From: a bacterium
GTDB lineage: Bacteria > Elusimicrobiota > Elusimicrobia > UBA1565 > UBA9628
Assembly: GCA_021799485.1 (NCBI GenBank)
Contig: JAJZAK010000002.1
Coordinates: forward strand, 62,001 to 126,000
Direction of reading: 5' to 3'
DNA length: 64,000 nucleotides
The position numbers and the translations under genes are program-made. This document shows positions 46,151 through 55,331 of the stretch, in pieces. How positions within the stretch are numbered: the stretch's first letter is position 1; the number at the start of each line of letters is the position of its first letter. Under the pieces are notes generated by a model. It was not told the origin of the DNA. It searched no databases and worked only from the letters and a program-made list of their open reading frames with translations.

Positions 46151-47352
46151 GCCCGCAGCTCCCCCGAAATCAATTTCGGCAACAACGCGTCGCGGATGGC
46201 GGCGAGGGTACGGGCACATTTCTCGTTATTCTCGATAGCTTGGTCGATGGGATAAACCGTATGCTCGAATTTCTGGATAAGATTTGTGGGTGGGATGATG
46301 AGCCTGATTTGCTGGAAATCGTTCTTACGAATTGACCCGAAAACCGTTCCTTCCGCTTCAAAACGTCCGAACACTTCTTCAAGCGTCTGCATCCTGTAGA
46401 ACGTGTAAGATCGACTGCCTGTTTTGTGACGGACCGCTGCCACGCCGCGTCCAATTGAGCATTTCACGGCGGCCATATTGATGTCCCCCACAGGGGCACG
46501 AACACTAACGAGCGTGTCACCGGGACACGCTAAGCGAGTTGGAGCTGTGCAGAAAATGCGATTCGTCGGATATCGAGGCCCAAAGTCAGCGCAACCTTGA
46601 AAAAAAGGCAGACCTTTGCCTTCTTCGTTGTAGGTATTGCCCGGTGGTGATTGTCCCATTATCAGCTCAAAGTCGTCACTGAACGCCCCAGCCTTCCAAC
46701 CCTGCGGAATGCCGCTACTAACTGAGTTGACGAACCAGGACTTAAAGATCGCCCGAGCCATGGCTTCCAGCGTCCCGTTCATTCGGCGGTTCAGCTCGAT
46801 CTTGTCGTCGAGGGAGCCTAGGATGTCGGCGATGGCGCGTTGCTTGGAAAGAGGGGGAAAGGCGACTTCAATGTTTTCGAGATCGCGTTTGGTTACATGC
46901 CCCAATCCTGTCGTTTGCTTATTGCGCGCGATACCAATGAAGTTGGGTTTTAGGTACTTCAGCAGATAATAGAAAAATGCCAGCTCCACATCTGCGATTG
47001 GCATCACTCGAAAGGAATGCTGATTTAGCCAACCGTCGGAGCCTCGCCACCAGAAGACGTCAATGGAGGTTTCAGGCTGTCCAGACCATGAGAACAGAAG
47101 ATCACCCGCTCTAACGTGAACCGACTCGTCAAAGGTTTGCTCTGTGAACTTCGTTTGACCGGAAATCCCTCTCTTGATTTCAGCGATCTTTATAATGGGC
47201 TTGCCATATGGGCTAAACTGGATATCACGGAAGGCAAGGCCATTCACCCATTGGGCCAGTGAGTACAATGCTCGGCGCGTCCAATGCTCCGGGAACACTG
47301 GATGATACAGCCAGTTTTTTGTTCCAGCAGACTCCGCCGCTTCACTCTGCAC
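46147..47352 (-). CDS. hsdS: type I restriction enzyme S (specificity) subunit
   Basis: About 401 residues from GTG 47352, overlapping the preceding gene by 11 bp (ATG 47400 is the track start). Two target-recognition domains, each followed by the conserved helix: PLSKQRAIADILGSLDDKIELNRRMN in the middle and FEHTVYPIDQAIENNEKCARTL at the end, plus SELPKLISGELR-like ending LLPKLISGEL. TRDs set the two half-sites of the methylation target; they cannot be predicted here. Confidence 0.94.
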   Translation of the reverse strand: MQSEAAESAGTKNWLYHPVFPEHWTRRALYSLAQWVNGLAFRDIQFSPYGKPIIKIAEIKRGISGQTKFTEQTFDESVHVRAGDLLFSWSGQPETSIDVFWWRGSDGWLNQHSFRVMPIADVELAFFYYLLKYLKPNFIGIARNKQTTGLGHVTKRDLENIEVAFPPLSKQRAIADILGSLDDKIELNRRMNGTLEAMARAIFKSWFVNSVSSGIPQGWKAGAFSDDFELIMGQSPPGNTYNEEGKGLPFFQGCADFGPRYPTNRIFCTAPTRLACPGDTLVSVRAPVGDINMAAVKCSIGRGVAAVRHKTGSRSYTFYRMQTLEEVFGRFEAEGTVFGSIRKNDFQQIRLIIPPTNLIQKFEHTVYPIDQAIENNEKCARTLAAIRDALLPKLISGELRA

Positions 47353-48349
47353 GGCTGATCTTCTTTGGCGCTGAATGGTAAATGCGACCAGCTGCGGCAT
47401 CCAATCCCCTTATCGGCAGCGGCTTTAATCCTGCCCCAGGGGCTAGACTTTCCCTGACTTGCATCGAATTAAAAATGGACGAGACATCCTTGGCATATGG
47501 ATTTGGGATGAAAATAAAATCATGCCCCAGGATGTCTCGTCTTGTCTCAAAAATGTTGGCTGCGGAGTAAAGGACTCCGGCGATTCCGCTATTCTCCGGT
47601 TTGGTGAAGTGCGCGATCGGCGCTCCCAGTTTTATTTTTCCGATTTGTTGAAAGCCAACACCGATTGGGTCATGGGATTGGGGATCCAGCTGTAAAAACT
47701 GATCCCCCATCCCGAAAAGCATTCGAACAATGAACGGCGGCTGCCAAGTTTGAGGAACACTCTGTCCCCAAGCCCAAACGGAGTCTTGCAGCTGCCCGTT
47801 CAGCGCCCGCCAGCCGTTGAGCGCGATAACGTATATGTCTTCAGCTTGAACGATTCCGTCCCTCTGCTTTTTCTGAAAACCATTGATCTTGAGGGAAATC
47901 GCAGTTGCCAATCGCTGCATGGTCTGATTTTCAAAAGCGCTATTGAGGCCGCTCTCAAAATCATCTCCGGGCGGCGGCACTTTGTTGTGCTCCACCGTCG
48001 GCTCCCCGCAAGCGACGGCTTCGATCCATATTTTCTGGCCGTGCTTCTCGAAATTAAAATCCGGCTGACCGCTCTTGCCGCGATTTAAAGCGATGCCCGC
48101 GGTGGCAAAGGCTTTGGGCAAATAGAGCTCCCAAAATCGTTCATGGAAGTGCGCCTTGCAATCCCCATCAAACACCGCTTCCAGCAGATCATTGTCTTTG
48201 GAATGCTGCTTCAGCTCTTGCCACCATGTGCGGACAGCTTCAATTTGTCCCGGCAAATAATTTCTGTCTTCCGGCGGCGCTTCATTCCGGCAAATCCAAC
48301 GATACAGCTCATCGTTGGTTGGAAGGCTCATTTCACTTTCACCCGCCAT
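47342..48349 (-). CDS. unknown protein, possible PD-(D/E)XK fold, in the hsd operon
   Basis: A 335-residue protein with no confident family. Residues about 95-120 read GKSGQPDFNFEKHGQKIWIEAVACGEP, which resembles a PD-(D/E)XK nuclease core except that the Lys position is not conventional (E-A-V). The rest looks like a single globular domain. It lies between the ORF6N gene and hsdS, overlapping hsdS. A 25-codon ORF bridges from ORF6N to its start. Possibly a nuclease or specificity partner; unproven. Confidence 0.7.
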   Translation of the reverse strand: MAGESEMSLPTNDELYRWICRNEAPPEDRNYLPGQIEAVRTWWQELKQHSKDNDLLEAVFDGDCKAHFHERFWELYLPKAFATAGIALNRGKSGQPDFNFEKHGQKIWIEAVACGEPTVEHNKVPPPGDDFESGLNSAFENQTMQRLATAISLKINGFQKKQRDGIVQAEDIYVIALNGWRALNGQLQDSVWAWGQSVPQTWQPPFIVRMLFGMGDQFLQLDPQSHDPIGVGFQQIGKIKLGAPIAHFTKPENSGIAGVLYSAANIFETRRDILGHDFIFIPNPYAKDVSSIFNSMQVRESLAPGAGLKPLPIRGLDAAAGRIYHSAPKKISRAE

Positions 48350-48416
48350 GCCGACGCCCCTTCGCTGCGGCGCTCTCGACCCGCTCCTCGATGAACCGCT
48401 CGTCGGACGCCTTCAT
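48339..48416 (-). CDS. 25-codon coupled ORF or frameshifted N-terminus
   Basis: ATG 48416 overlaps the ORF6N stop as ATGA and codes [20 protein letters not shown] followed by five residues, stopping 11 nt past the start of the next gene. Codon use looks genuine. If one G of a GGGG run (about 48355) were absent it would fuse in frame with the next protein (...AAAKGVGMAGESEM), so it may be that protein's true N-terminus. Confidence 0.5.
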   Translation of the reverse strand: MKASDERFIEERVESAAAKGRRHGG

Positions 48417-49000
48417 GGGCGGTCCTCGCGGAGGAACCCGATTGGTCGAGGCTTCGGCTCCGGCAACGGCGGCGGATCGAGGATATCCATAACACGCCTG
48501 AGTATGTCCACGATGATGGTCTCATGGACATCCAGACGCTTCTTGAGCTCCCTTTCAAGCGCCGCGAGTTTAGGAGCCAAGTTCCGCGATTCGGCCAGCG
48601 TCGCGCGGATGCGCACGAACGCCCTCACCACGAATAGGCTCATCTGAACGGCCCGTGGGCTGCTGAGGATATTGGCCGCCATGACCGCCCCGTGCTCGGT
48701 GAAGGCATACGGCAAGGTTCGCCTGCCGCCGCGCCCTTTCTTTGACATCGCAAATTGCGATGTCAAACGTCCGAGCTCTCCAGGCGCAAGCCTGAACATG
48801 AAATCCTCGGGGAAACGATCCCGGTTTCGCTTAACCGCCTCGTTGAGTCGAAAGGTGGGGATTCCATAAATCCGTGCCAAGTCCGCGTCCAGCATGACTT
48901 TCCGGCCGCGAATCTCATGGATGAGGGTGTCAATGCGCGCCAATTCGGGAGACGGCGACTCCCGAATTGAAACCTCGCAAATCTTTTTGTTAGACGCCAT
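48413..49000 (-). CDS. ORF6N-domain protein
   Basis: A 195-residue protein from ATG 49000, overlapping hsdM by 11 bp. The ORF6N domain is clear: [30 protein letters not shown], and [22 protein letters not shown]6N/KilA-N-like domains are DNA-binding or phage-antirepressor related and common in mobile DNA. A coiled region follows at about residues 140-170. Between hsdM and the unknown gene it breaks the usual hsdMSR order. Confidence 0.88.
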   Translation of the reverse strand: MASNKKICEVSIRESPSPELARIDTLIHEIRGRKVMLDADLARIYGIPTFRLNEAVKRNRDRFPEDFMFRLAPGELGRLTSQFAMSKKGRGGRRTLPYAFTEHGAVMAANILSSPRAVQMSLFVVRAFVRIRATLAESRNLAPKLAALERELKKRLDVHETIIVDILRRVMDILDPPPLPEPKPRPIGFLREDRP

Positions 49001-50558
49001 AGCCGACCTTCTTAAGGTTCTCTCGGATGGCCGATTCCAGCTTGGCGGACTCGGCGAATTGCTCCTTGAGCTGGGCCGTGAGCCGTTCCATCTTTTTGTC
49101 GAAGGGCTCGCCGTCATCCTCGGCTTGCTCGGCCCCGACGTAGCGCCCCGGGGTCAAGACGTGCCCGTGTCGGCGCAGCTCGTCAAGCGGGACGCTCTTG
49201 CAGAAGCCGGGGACATCCTCGAATTTCTTCTTGGCGTCCTTGTCTCCCCGCCAAGCATGGTAGGTGTCCGCGATCCTGCGGATGTCGTCGTCCGTAAGCT
49301 CGCGGTGGACGCGGTCTACCATGGTTCCCAGCTTGCGAGCGTCGATGAAGAGAATCTGGCTCCTTCGGTCGCGGAACCGGCCGTTTTTCTTGTCGCGGGC
49401 CACGAACCACAAACATACCGGGATCTGGGTCGAGTAGAAGAGCTGACCGGGCATGGCCACCATGCAGTCCACGAGGTCGGCTTCGATGATGGCCTTGCGG
49501 ATTTCGCCCTCTCCCGAGGTGTTCGAGGACATTGAGCCGTTCGCCATGACGAAGCCGGCGATACCCGCGGGAGCGAGATGATGGATGAAGTGCTGAATCC
49601 AGGCGAAGTTCGCGTTGCCAGCCGGCGGTACTCCGAATTTCCAGCGTTTGTCTTCGCGCAACAGCTCGCCTTTCCAGTCGCTGTCGTTGAAAGGAGGGTT
49701 TGCGAGTACGAAATCCGCCTTGAGATCGGGATGAACGTCGCGATGGAACGAATCGGCGTGCTCCGGCCCTAGGTTCGCGTCGATGCCTCGAATGGCCAGG
49801 TTCATCTTGGCCAGCCGCCAAGTCGTGTGATTGGACTCCTGGCCGTAGACGCTGATGTCGCCCACCCGGCCGCCGTGCTCTTCGATGAATTTTTCGCTCT
49901 GAATAAACATCCCGCCAGAGCCGCAGCAGGGATCGTAGACGCGGCCCTTGTAGGGAGAGAGCATCTCGACCAGAAGGCGAACCACGCAGCGCGGCGTGTA
50001 GAACTGCCCGCCCTTCTTGCCCTCGGCGCTGGCGAATTCCCCCAGAAAATACTCGTAGACGCGCCCAAGGATGTCCTTGGATCGGTTCTCCTTGTCGCCG
50101 AGGCCGATCGTGCCGATCAGGTCGATCAACTCGCCGAGGCGCTGCTTGTCGAGCGCCGGGCGGGCGTAATCCTTGGGCAAGACGCCCTTAAGCGTCTTGT
50201 TGTCGCGCTCGATAGCGACCATGGCATCGTCGATGAGCTTGCCGATCGATACTTGCTTGGCCTTGCCTTGGAGAAAGGGCCAGCGGGCGTCCTTTGGAAC
50301 CCAGAAGATGTTCTCGGCCCGATACTCGTCCGGGTCCTCGGGGTTGGCCCCGCCCGATTTGTCGGCTGCGAGCTTGGCGTGCATCTCCTCGAAAGCGTCC
50401 GAGATGTACTTGAGGAAGATGAGGCCGAGCACCACATGCTTGTACTCGGCAGCGTCCATGTTGTTGCGGAGCTTGTCGGCGGCCTGCCAGAGCTTCTCCT
50501 CGAAACCGAGGGTGGCTCCGTTGCCGTTCCCTTTGATCATGCTCTTGTTCTTGGGCAT
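48990..50558 (-). CDS. hsdM: type I restriction enzyme M (methyltransferase) subunit
   Basis: A 522-residue N6-adenine methyltransferase subunit. N-terminal HsdM domain ([25 protein letters not shown]), SAM motif [11 protein letters not shown], and catalytic NPPF ([11 protein letters not shown]). C-terminal region ends with a coiled stretch binding HsdS. ATG 50558 lies 1 bp after the small HTH gene's stop. Confidence 0.96.
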   Translation of the reverse strand: MPKNKSMIKGNGNGATLGFEEKLWQAADKLRNNMDAAEYKHVVLGLIFLKYISDAFEEMHAKLAADKSGGANPEDPDEYRAENIFWVPKDARWPFLQGKAKQVSIGKLIDDAMVAIERDNKTLKGVLPKDYARPALDKQRLGELIDLIGTIGLGDKENRSKDILGRVYEYFLGEFASAEGKKGGQFYTPRCVVRLLVEMLSPYKGRVYDPCCGSGGMFIQSEKFIEEHGGRVGDISVYGQESNHTTWRLAKMNLAIRGIDANLGPEHADSFHRDVHPDLKADFVLANPPFNDSDWKGELLREDKRWKFGVPPAGNANFAWIQHFIHHLAPAGIAGFVMANGSMSSNTSGEGEIRKAIIEADLVDCMVAMPGQLFYSTQIPVCLWFVARDKKNGRFRDRRSQILFIDARKLGTMVDRVHRELTDDDIRRIADTYHAWRGDKDAKKKFEDVPGFCKSVPLDELRRHGHVLTPGRYVGAEQAEDDGEPFDKKMERLTAQLKEQFAESAKLESAIRENLKKVGYGV

Positions 50559-50559
50559 C

Positions 50560-50748
50560 TCAGACTCGCTGGTATTTCTTGCCTTTGGCCTTCAGAACTT
50601 CATTCCGCAGAAAGAACCAGGCTTCGTGGCCGCCGAGCTGACCCCAGGGCTTAAGTTTGCCTTGCGCAATCCAGGAATAGATGGTCGGCCTGGTAATTTC
50701 TAGCAACCGACAGGCTTCTTGAGTGCTGACGATGTCTTCCGGTCGCAT
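50560..50748 (-). CDS. small helix-turn-helix (excisionase/MerR-like) protein
   Basis: A 62-residue protein with [20 protein letters not shown], a helix-turn-helix of the excisionase/AlpA type, followed by a wing ([17 protein letters not shown]). It heads the restriction operon, 1 bp from hsdM, and could regulate the operon or act with the divergently transcribed tyrosine recombinase. Confidence 0.85.
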   Translation of the reverse strand: MRPEDIVSTQEACRLLEITRPTIYSWIAQGKLKPWGQLGGHEAWFFLRNEVLKAKGKKYQRV

Positions 50749-50842
50749 AGTGGGATATTCAACAAAAGTTTTACATATAGGTCAAAAATATAAGATGGAA
50801 TTACCTTGCTTTCTCGGCGAAACGAAGGTATGAGTGTCCTCA
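50749..50842. promoter_or_regulatory. divergent A/T-rich promoter region
   Basis: A 94-bp A/T-rich gap between the HTH gene (minus) and the recombinase gene (plus). TTGACC on the minus strand and TAAGAT on the plus strand are possible elements, but no unambiguous pair with standard spacing stands out. Confidence 0.35.
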
Positions 50843-51742
50843 ATGGCTGCCGAGGATTCGCTCGTTGAATTTTCAAAATACTTGGAGCGCGAGATGGCGG
50901 CAGCGCGGGCGACCGTGGACGGCTACCGTTGTTCAGTCCGCGGCTTCCTGCGCCATCTGGCCGGGCGGGGCTTGCAGCCAGCCGACGCCTCGGCGAGAGA
51001 TATTTCGGATTATTTGGGAGCCCAGGCGGCGCGGGGACTCAAGCCTGCGTCAGTCTTTAGCATCGGGATGGCCATCCGCGCCTTCTATCGGTTCATGGCC
51101 GCCAAGGGCTACGCTTCATCCAACCCGAGCCAAGAAGTCGCGCTCCCCAAATTCCGCTCCCGCGTGCCCGATCCGCTGACCGAGGAGGAGGTGGCCGCGC
51201 TGCTTTCTTGCCCGGGCGGGCGCTACGTCCAGGTCCGCGACTCGGCGATTCTTGAACTCCTCTATTGCGGGCTGCGGATCAGCGAGGCGCTCGGCCTCGA
51301 AGAGGGGCAAATCCATCTCAAGGACGGCTACCTGCGGGTCATCGGCAAAGGGACGAAGGCGCGGCTGGTCCCGATCGGCGGGCGGGCCCGCGACGCCCTC
51401 GCCCGGCATCTTGAGGCCCGGAGCGCGCGGTTTGGGAACGCTCCGGGCCCCTTATTTCTTTCCCATCGCGGGCGGAAACTGTCGCGGGGAGCCTTTTGGC
51501 ACCGGCTGAGGCAACGCGCGAAAAGCGCCGGAATCCGCAAGCCCGTCCACCCGCACCTTCTGCGCCATTCTTTCGCGAGCCACCTCCTTTGCCGCGGGGC
51601 GGACCTCAAATCCTTGCAGGCAATGTTGGGCCACCAAAGCCTCTCCACGACCGCGATCTACCTGCACTTAAATCCCGGCCGGCTCATCGAAGTCTGCCGC
51701 GCCGCCCACAGCGCGGTCTCCGTCGGGCCGTCAGCAGTTTAA
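50843..51742 (+). CDS. tyrosine recombinase (XerC/D type)
   Basis: A 299-residue integrase. N-terminal SAM-like core-binding domain, then catalytic domain with Arg in YCGLRISEALGL, Lys in VIGKGTKARLVPI, HLLRHSFASHLL (H-X-X-R), LGHQSLSTTAIYLHL (His and nucleophile Tyr). All catalytic residues present. Without a clear att site beside it, it may be a resolvase for the element or a second integrase. A strong hairpin terminator lies about 100 bp downstream. Confidence 0.92.
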   Translation: MAAEDSLVEFSKYLEREMAAARATVDGYRCSVRGFLRHLAGRGLQPADASARDISDYLGAQAARGLKPASVFSIGMAIRAFYRFMAAKGYASSNPSQEVALPKFRSRVPDPLTEEEVAALLSCPGGRYVQVRDSAILELLYCGLRISEALGLEEGQIHLKDGYLRVIGKGTKARLVPIGGRARDALARHLEARSARFGNAPGPLFLSHRGRKLSRGAFWHRLRQRAKSAGIRKPVHPHLLRHSFASHLLCRGADLKSLQAMLGHQSLSTTAIYLHLNPGRLIEVCRAAHSAVSVGPSAV

Positions 51743-51838
51743 ACGGATTATGGACACGGCCCAGGGGATGGCGTAATCTATGATCATGCCCGCAAACGAA
51801 ATTCAGTCGTAACGCCTTAAGCGCTATCGAACGAGTCG

Positions 51839-51886
51839 AGGCGCTGTCTTTCCGGCCCGCGCGGCCGGGGAGGCGGCGCCTTTTTT
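51839..51886 (+). terminator. rho-independent terminator after the tyrosine recombinase
   Basis: AGGCGC (51839-51844) pairs with GCGCCT (51876-51881) and an inner CCGGCC..GGCCGG stem lies within; TTTTTT follows at 51881-51886. Confidence 0.6.
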
Positions 51887-51920
51887 GTCGGGCAAGGATA
51901 AAGATGAGGAGGACGATGCG

Positions 51921-52182
51921 ATGCGCAGCGTGAAATTCGCAGGACCCGCCGAACCCTTCAGGACCCGGGACTTCTGGCTCGCCGCGGCCCTGCTCGCCTC
52001 GGGCCAAAAGCTCGACACCCTGGATTGGCGAGACGGCCGCGCCTATTTCGTTTTCCAAGATCCCGGCCGCCTGCGAGCGGGCGGCCGAGGCCTATTGGCG
52101 CGGGGAACTGCGCGTCGCGGCCAAGGGCTTCGCGGACTCCCTGCGGACCCTCAAGGACCGACTTTACGGATCGCGGCCATGA
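51921..52182 (+). pseudogene. DUF5659-like small gene with a frameshift
   Basis: ATG 51921 follows AGGAGG. The frame codes MRSVKFAGPAEPFRTRDFW and on to AYFVFQDP; the natural continuation ACERAAEAYWRGELRVAAKG then lies in another frame and ends SRP at TGA 52180-52182, overlapping the primase ATG by 4 bp. The pattern (short TRDFWLAAALLASG head, VFxDP, CE..YW.GE..V.A..F.D..RTLKDRL tail) fits DUF5659 proteins. A one- or two-base change near 52059-52070 makes the track fuse its first half to the primase. Confidence 0.65.
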
Positions 52183-54212
52183 GCCTGGGTCGCGCGCTGG
52201 CCCTCGTCGACCGGGGATGGGCGGTGTTTCCCGTCGCGCCCGATTCCAAGCGGCCGCTGACCTCGAACGGCTTTAAGGACGCGAGCAAGGACAAGGCAAA
52301 AATCAATCAGTGGTGGTCCCGCGAGCCCGCGCCCAACATCGGCGTAGCCACGGGCGAGGTTTCCGGCATCGGGGTCATCGACGTCGACGTCAAAAACGGC
52401 GTGGACGGCAATCGGTCTCTTAAGTCGCTGGGCTACCTGCCGCCGACCTTGACCGCACGGACCCCCAGCGGAGGCTTTCACCTCTATTTCCGCATCTCGG
52501 AGCCGCTTTCCTCCCGCATCGGCCTTCTTCCCGGCGTGGATTTCAAGTGCTCGGGCAGCTACGTTCTCGCGCCGGGCTCCCGAATCGGCGGTAGGGATTA
52601 CGAATGGATCAACGCCCAGGCCGGCCTCGCCTGCCTGCCCGCGGCCGTGTCGTCCCTGGTCAAAAGCGGCGCTCGCGGCGCTTCCGGCAATCCGACGACT
52701 CCGCCGGTTCAAGGCGTGATTCCCGCGGGCGGCCGAAACATCGCCCTGGCGAGCCTCGCCGGCGTCATGCGCAGGAAGGGGATGGAGGCCGATGAGATAT
52801 CCGCCGCGCTCAAGGCCGTCAACGCCAAGCGCTGCAGCCCGGCCCTTCCGGAGGCCGAGGTGGAAAGAGTCGCGACGAGCATTTCGAGATACCCCGCCGC
52901 GCAAGCGCTCAGCGCCGACAGCGTCGCCCATCCGAACCCCGCCGGAGACGGCGCTCTTATTGAGGAAGAAGAGCCCATGCCTCCGGGCTTTACCGACGAC
53001 GCCCTGGCCCTGGAGTTCACCGCCCGCTACGCCAAGGACTGGCGCTACGTGGCGAACTGGGGCTGCTGGCTTTTGTGGAGCGGCAAGCGCTGGGCCAAGG
53101 AAACGACGCTCAAGGCCTTTGATCTCGTCCGCCGGGTGTGCCGCGCCGCCGCCGCGCGCTGCCAAAAGCCCAAGATCGCGGCCAAGGTCGCCTCGGCTCC
53201 CACGGTCGCGGCCGTCGAGAAATTGGCCCGCTCCGACCGCGCTCACGCGGCCACGGCCGAGCAATGGGATTCGCAACTCGGGCTTCTCAACACCCAGGGC
53301 AGCGTGGTCGACCTTCAAACCGGAGAAATCAGACCGCATAAGCGCGAGGATTACTTCACCAAGATCGCCAGCGCCGCGATCACCCAGGCCGTCCTGGACG
53401 CGGAGCTCTCGAGCCTCTGCCCGAGTTGGCTGCGCTTTCTCTCCGACATAACCGCCGGGGACGAGGAGTTCCAGAGGTATTTGGCCCGCTTGGCCGGCTA
53501 CTGCCTGACCGGCGAAACCGGCGAGCACGCCCTGGGATTTCTCTACGGCACCGGGGCCAACGGCAAATCGGTTTTCCTCAACACCCTGGCCGCGGTCTGG
53601 GGCGACTACGCGATGACGGCGGCGATGGACACGTTTTTGGAAACCAAGAACGACCGCCATCCGACGGACCTGGCGGGGCTGCGCGGGGCCAGGCTCGTCG
53701 TTTCCATCGAGGTGGAAAAGGGCCGGCGCTGGGCCGAGTCTAAGATCAAGAGCATGACGGGCGGGGATACCATCTCGGCGCGCTTCATGCGCCAGGACTT
53801 CTTCGAGTACAAGCCGCAGTTCAAGCTCCTCAAGGACCTCGGAAAGAAACTGCTTGCGGAGCGCGACGGGATTTTGAGATGGGCCGTCGAGGGCTGCCTG
53901 GAGTGGCGGCGCGTGGGCCTCAGGCCGCCGCCCTGCGTGGTCTCGGCCACGGAGGAGTATTTCGAGGCCGAGGACGGCCTGGGCCGCTGGATCGCGGAGG
54001 CCTGCGTCGCGGATTTAAGCGCGAAGGCCAAGACCACGGAGCTCTTCGCCTCGTGGAAGCAATGGGCCGAGCGCGCGGGCGAGTTCCCCGGTTCCCTGAA
54101 GAGCTTCTCCCAAACGCTCTCCAAGCGCGGCTTCCGCAAGCTGCCGGGCAGGCACGCGGCCTTCATCGGCCTGGCCTTGGCCGAGGGCGAGCGGCAGGAG
54201 GATATGTTGTGA
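52179..54212 (+). CDS. P4-type primase-polymerase/SF3 helicase
   Basis: A 677-residue replication protein; ATG 52179 is in an ATGA overlap. Residues 1-180 form a bifunctional primase-polymerase domain (GWAVFPVAPDSKRPLT, GVIDVDVKNG, TPSGGFHLYFR). A D5/P4-family N-terminal region follows (WGCWLLWSGKRW, QLGLLNTQGSVVDLQTGE) and then the SF3 helicase with Walker A FLYGTGANGKSVFLN and B-type LVVSIEVEKG. It probably starts replication of the mobile element after excision. Confidence 0.93.
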   Translation: MSLGRALALVDRGWAVFPVAPDSKRPLTSNGFKDASKDKAKINQWWSREPAPNIGVATGEVSGIGVIDVDVKNGVDGNRSLKSLGYLPPTLTARTPSGGFHLYFRISEPLSSRIGLLPGVDFKCSGSYVLAPGSRIGGRDYEWINAQAGLACLPAAVSSLVKSGARGASGNPTTPPVQGVIPAGGRNIALASLAGVMRRKGMEADEISAALKAVNAKRCSPALPEAEVERVATSISRYPAAQALSADSVAHPNPAGDGALIEEEEPMPPGFTDDALALEFTARYAKDWRYVANWGCWLLWSGKRWAKETTLKAFDLVRRVCRAAAARCQKPKIAAKVASAPTVAAVEKLARSDRAHAATAEQWDSQLGLLNTQGSVVDLQTGEIRPHKREDYFTKIASAAITQAVLDAELSSLCPSWLRFLSDITAGDEEFQRYLARLAGYCLTGETGEHALGFLYGTGANGKSVFLNTLAAVWGDYAMTAAMDTFLETKNDRHPTDLAGLRGARLVVSIEVEKGRRWAESKIKSMTGGDTISARFMRQDFFEYKPQFKLLKDLGKKLLAERDGILRWAVEGCLEWRRVGLRPPPCVVSATEEYFEAEDGLGRWIAEACVADLSAKAKTTELFASWKQWAERAGEFPGSLKSFSQTLSKRGFRKLPGRHAAFIGLALAEGERQEDML

Positions 54213-54766
54213 GAAACCCTCTCTTTCTTGCCGGAGCCCGCAGGGATGTCAGGGATTCCTCGTTATGGACGTTGATACGCGTGACGCGCGCGCCCGACGT
54301 GCCAAAGGCGCGCATCCATGACATCCCTGCAAGAAGAGGCGGCGCGGCGGCTATTTTGCGTCGGGACGATGGATTCGGCGTCCAAATAAGCCGGAGACGC
54401 GGCTTGTCCGCGATGGGCTCCCGTCGAGCCTCGACCGGCGGGGAGGCGCGAAAGGGCTCAAAAAGGCACCTGGGCGGCCCGAAAGGCGACGGTTCGAGGG
54501 CGGCTGCGACGGGAGAGCCGCGGGCCGGCACGCGCGGCCGGAGGCGCAGAACGCCGCAGCACGGCGCAGCGCCCAGTGGACACAATGCCCCATTATGTCC
54601 AGCTCCGCCCGTCGGGAAAAGCGCGGCAAGGCGGGCCGGAGAAAAGCGTAAAAATGAGGCCCTCAAAGCCGCAAGCTCCCTTTTTACGCAATTTGCGTCG
54701 GTTTCAGTCCCAGCTCCGGACGCGCCGAGTCCTCGGCCCCTAAAACCAGCAAAGGAGAAATGACCC
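54209..54766. other. 554-bp interval without a convincing gene
   Basis: A GTG at 54209 overlaps the primase stop and opens a 184-codon frame, but its Arg/Gly/Pro-rich make-up is unlike a folded protein. The segment includes a 12-bp inverted repeat (54240-54330) and a simple GC-rich tail. It may hold an RNA, origin-like DNA or a low-complexity protein; I cannot tell. Confidence 0.4.
54240..54330. repeat. 12-bp perfect inverted repeat just after the primase gene
   Basis: GCAGGGATGTCA (54240-54251) and TGACATCCCTGC (54319-54330), 67 bp apart. Could be a replication or recombination site, or an RNA stem. Confidence 0.6.
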
Positions 54767-55087
54767 ATGGACAACAATAGCGGCGTGCTCGTGAACATTC
54801 TGCGCGACAATCCCTCCAGGCTCTCGGACCATGATCTTCTGTTTTTGGACTACATGATCCACAATGCCTGGAAGAACAAGCGCGACGGCGGCGTGGTGCG
54901 ATTTCCGCCCTTCAGCTTCGAGTTCCTGGCCGAACTCCATCTCCTCATCAAGCGGGAGATGTACCGCCGCTGCTTCAGGCACTTGATCACGGACGAGCTC
55001 GACGCGCACAGCTCGTTTCTGGACCAGCAGAGGCGCACGGTCGCGGTGGGCTTTGCCGGGCGCATCGAAGGCATTCCTCGTGATTAA
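54767..55087 (+). CDS. hypothetical protein of the mobile element
   Basis: A 106-residue protein starting ATG 54767 behind AAAGGAG. Visible: LRDNPSRLSDHDLLFLDYMI, WKNKRDGGVVRFPPFSFEF and LIKREMYRRCFRHLITDEL. Helical, no family recognised. It overlaps the next small gene. Confidence 0.6.
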   Translation: MDNNSGVLVNILRDNPSRLSDHDLLFLDYMIHNAWKNKRDGGVVRFPPFSFEFLAELHLLIKREMYRRCFRHLITDELDAHSSFLDQQRRTVAVGFAGRIEGIPRD

Positions 55088-55301
55088 GTCGCCCCAGAGC
55101 CCTCAGGAGCGGCCGGACGCGCTCGGGGGAAGGGAAAGGCGGCTGCTCGCCAAGTACCCGCTGCATATTTGCCTCATGGTCAAGGCCGCGGCGAAAGCGC
55201 TCGATGAGGGGCGGGCCGAGATTCGGGACGGGGTTTTAGTCCTTCGCCCGACGGAAGATTCATCCAAGAAAGGACTGGATTTCGGGGCGAACACCTTGTA
55301 A
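55080..55301 (+). CDS. small hypothetical protein before the serine recombinase
   Basis: A 73-residue frame; GTG 55080, overlapping the previous stop by 8 bp, is more plausible than the track TTG 55053. Sequence includes RERRLLAKYPLHICLMVKAA and AEIRDGVLVLRP. No family recognised. 30 bp before the recombinase gene. Confidence 0.5.
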   Translation: MIKSPQSPQERPDALGGRERRLLAKYPLHICLMVKAAAKALDEGRAEIRDGVLVLRPTEDSSKKGLDFGANTL

Positions 55302-55331
55302 GTTCATGATGTCCGGAGGATAGGCGACCGC

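Noticed and set aside
52164-53660. 498-residue minus-strand ORF in the primase gene
   Set aside because: Shadow; the plus strand carries primase and SF3 helicase motifs.
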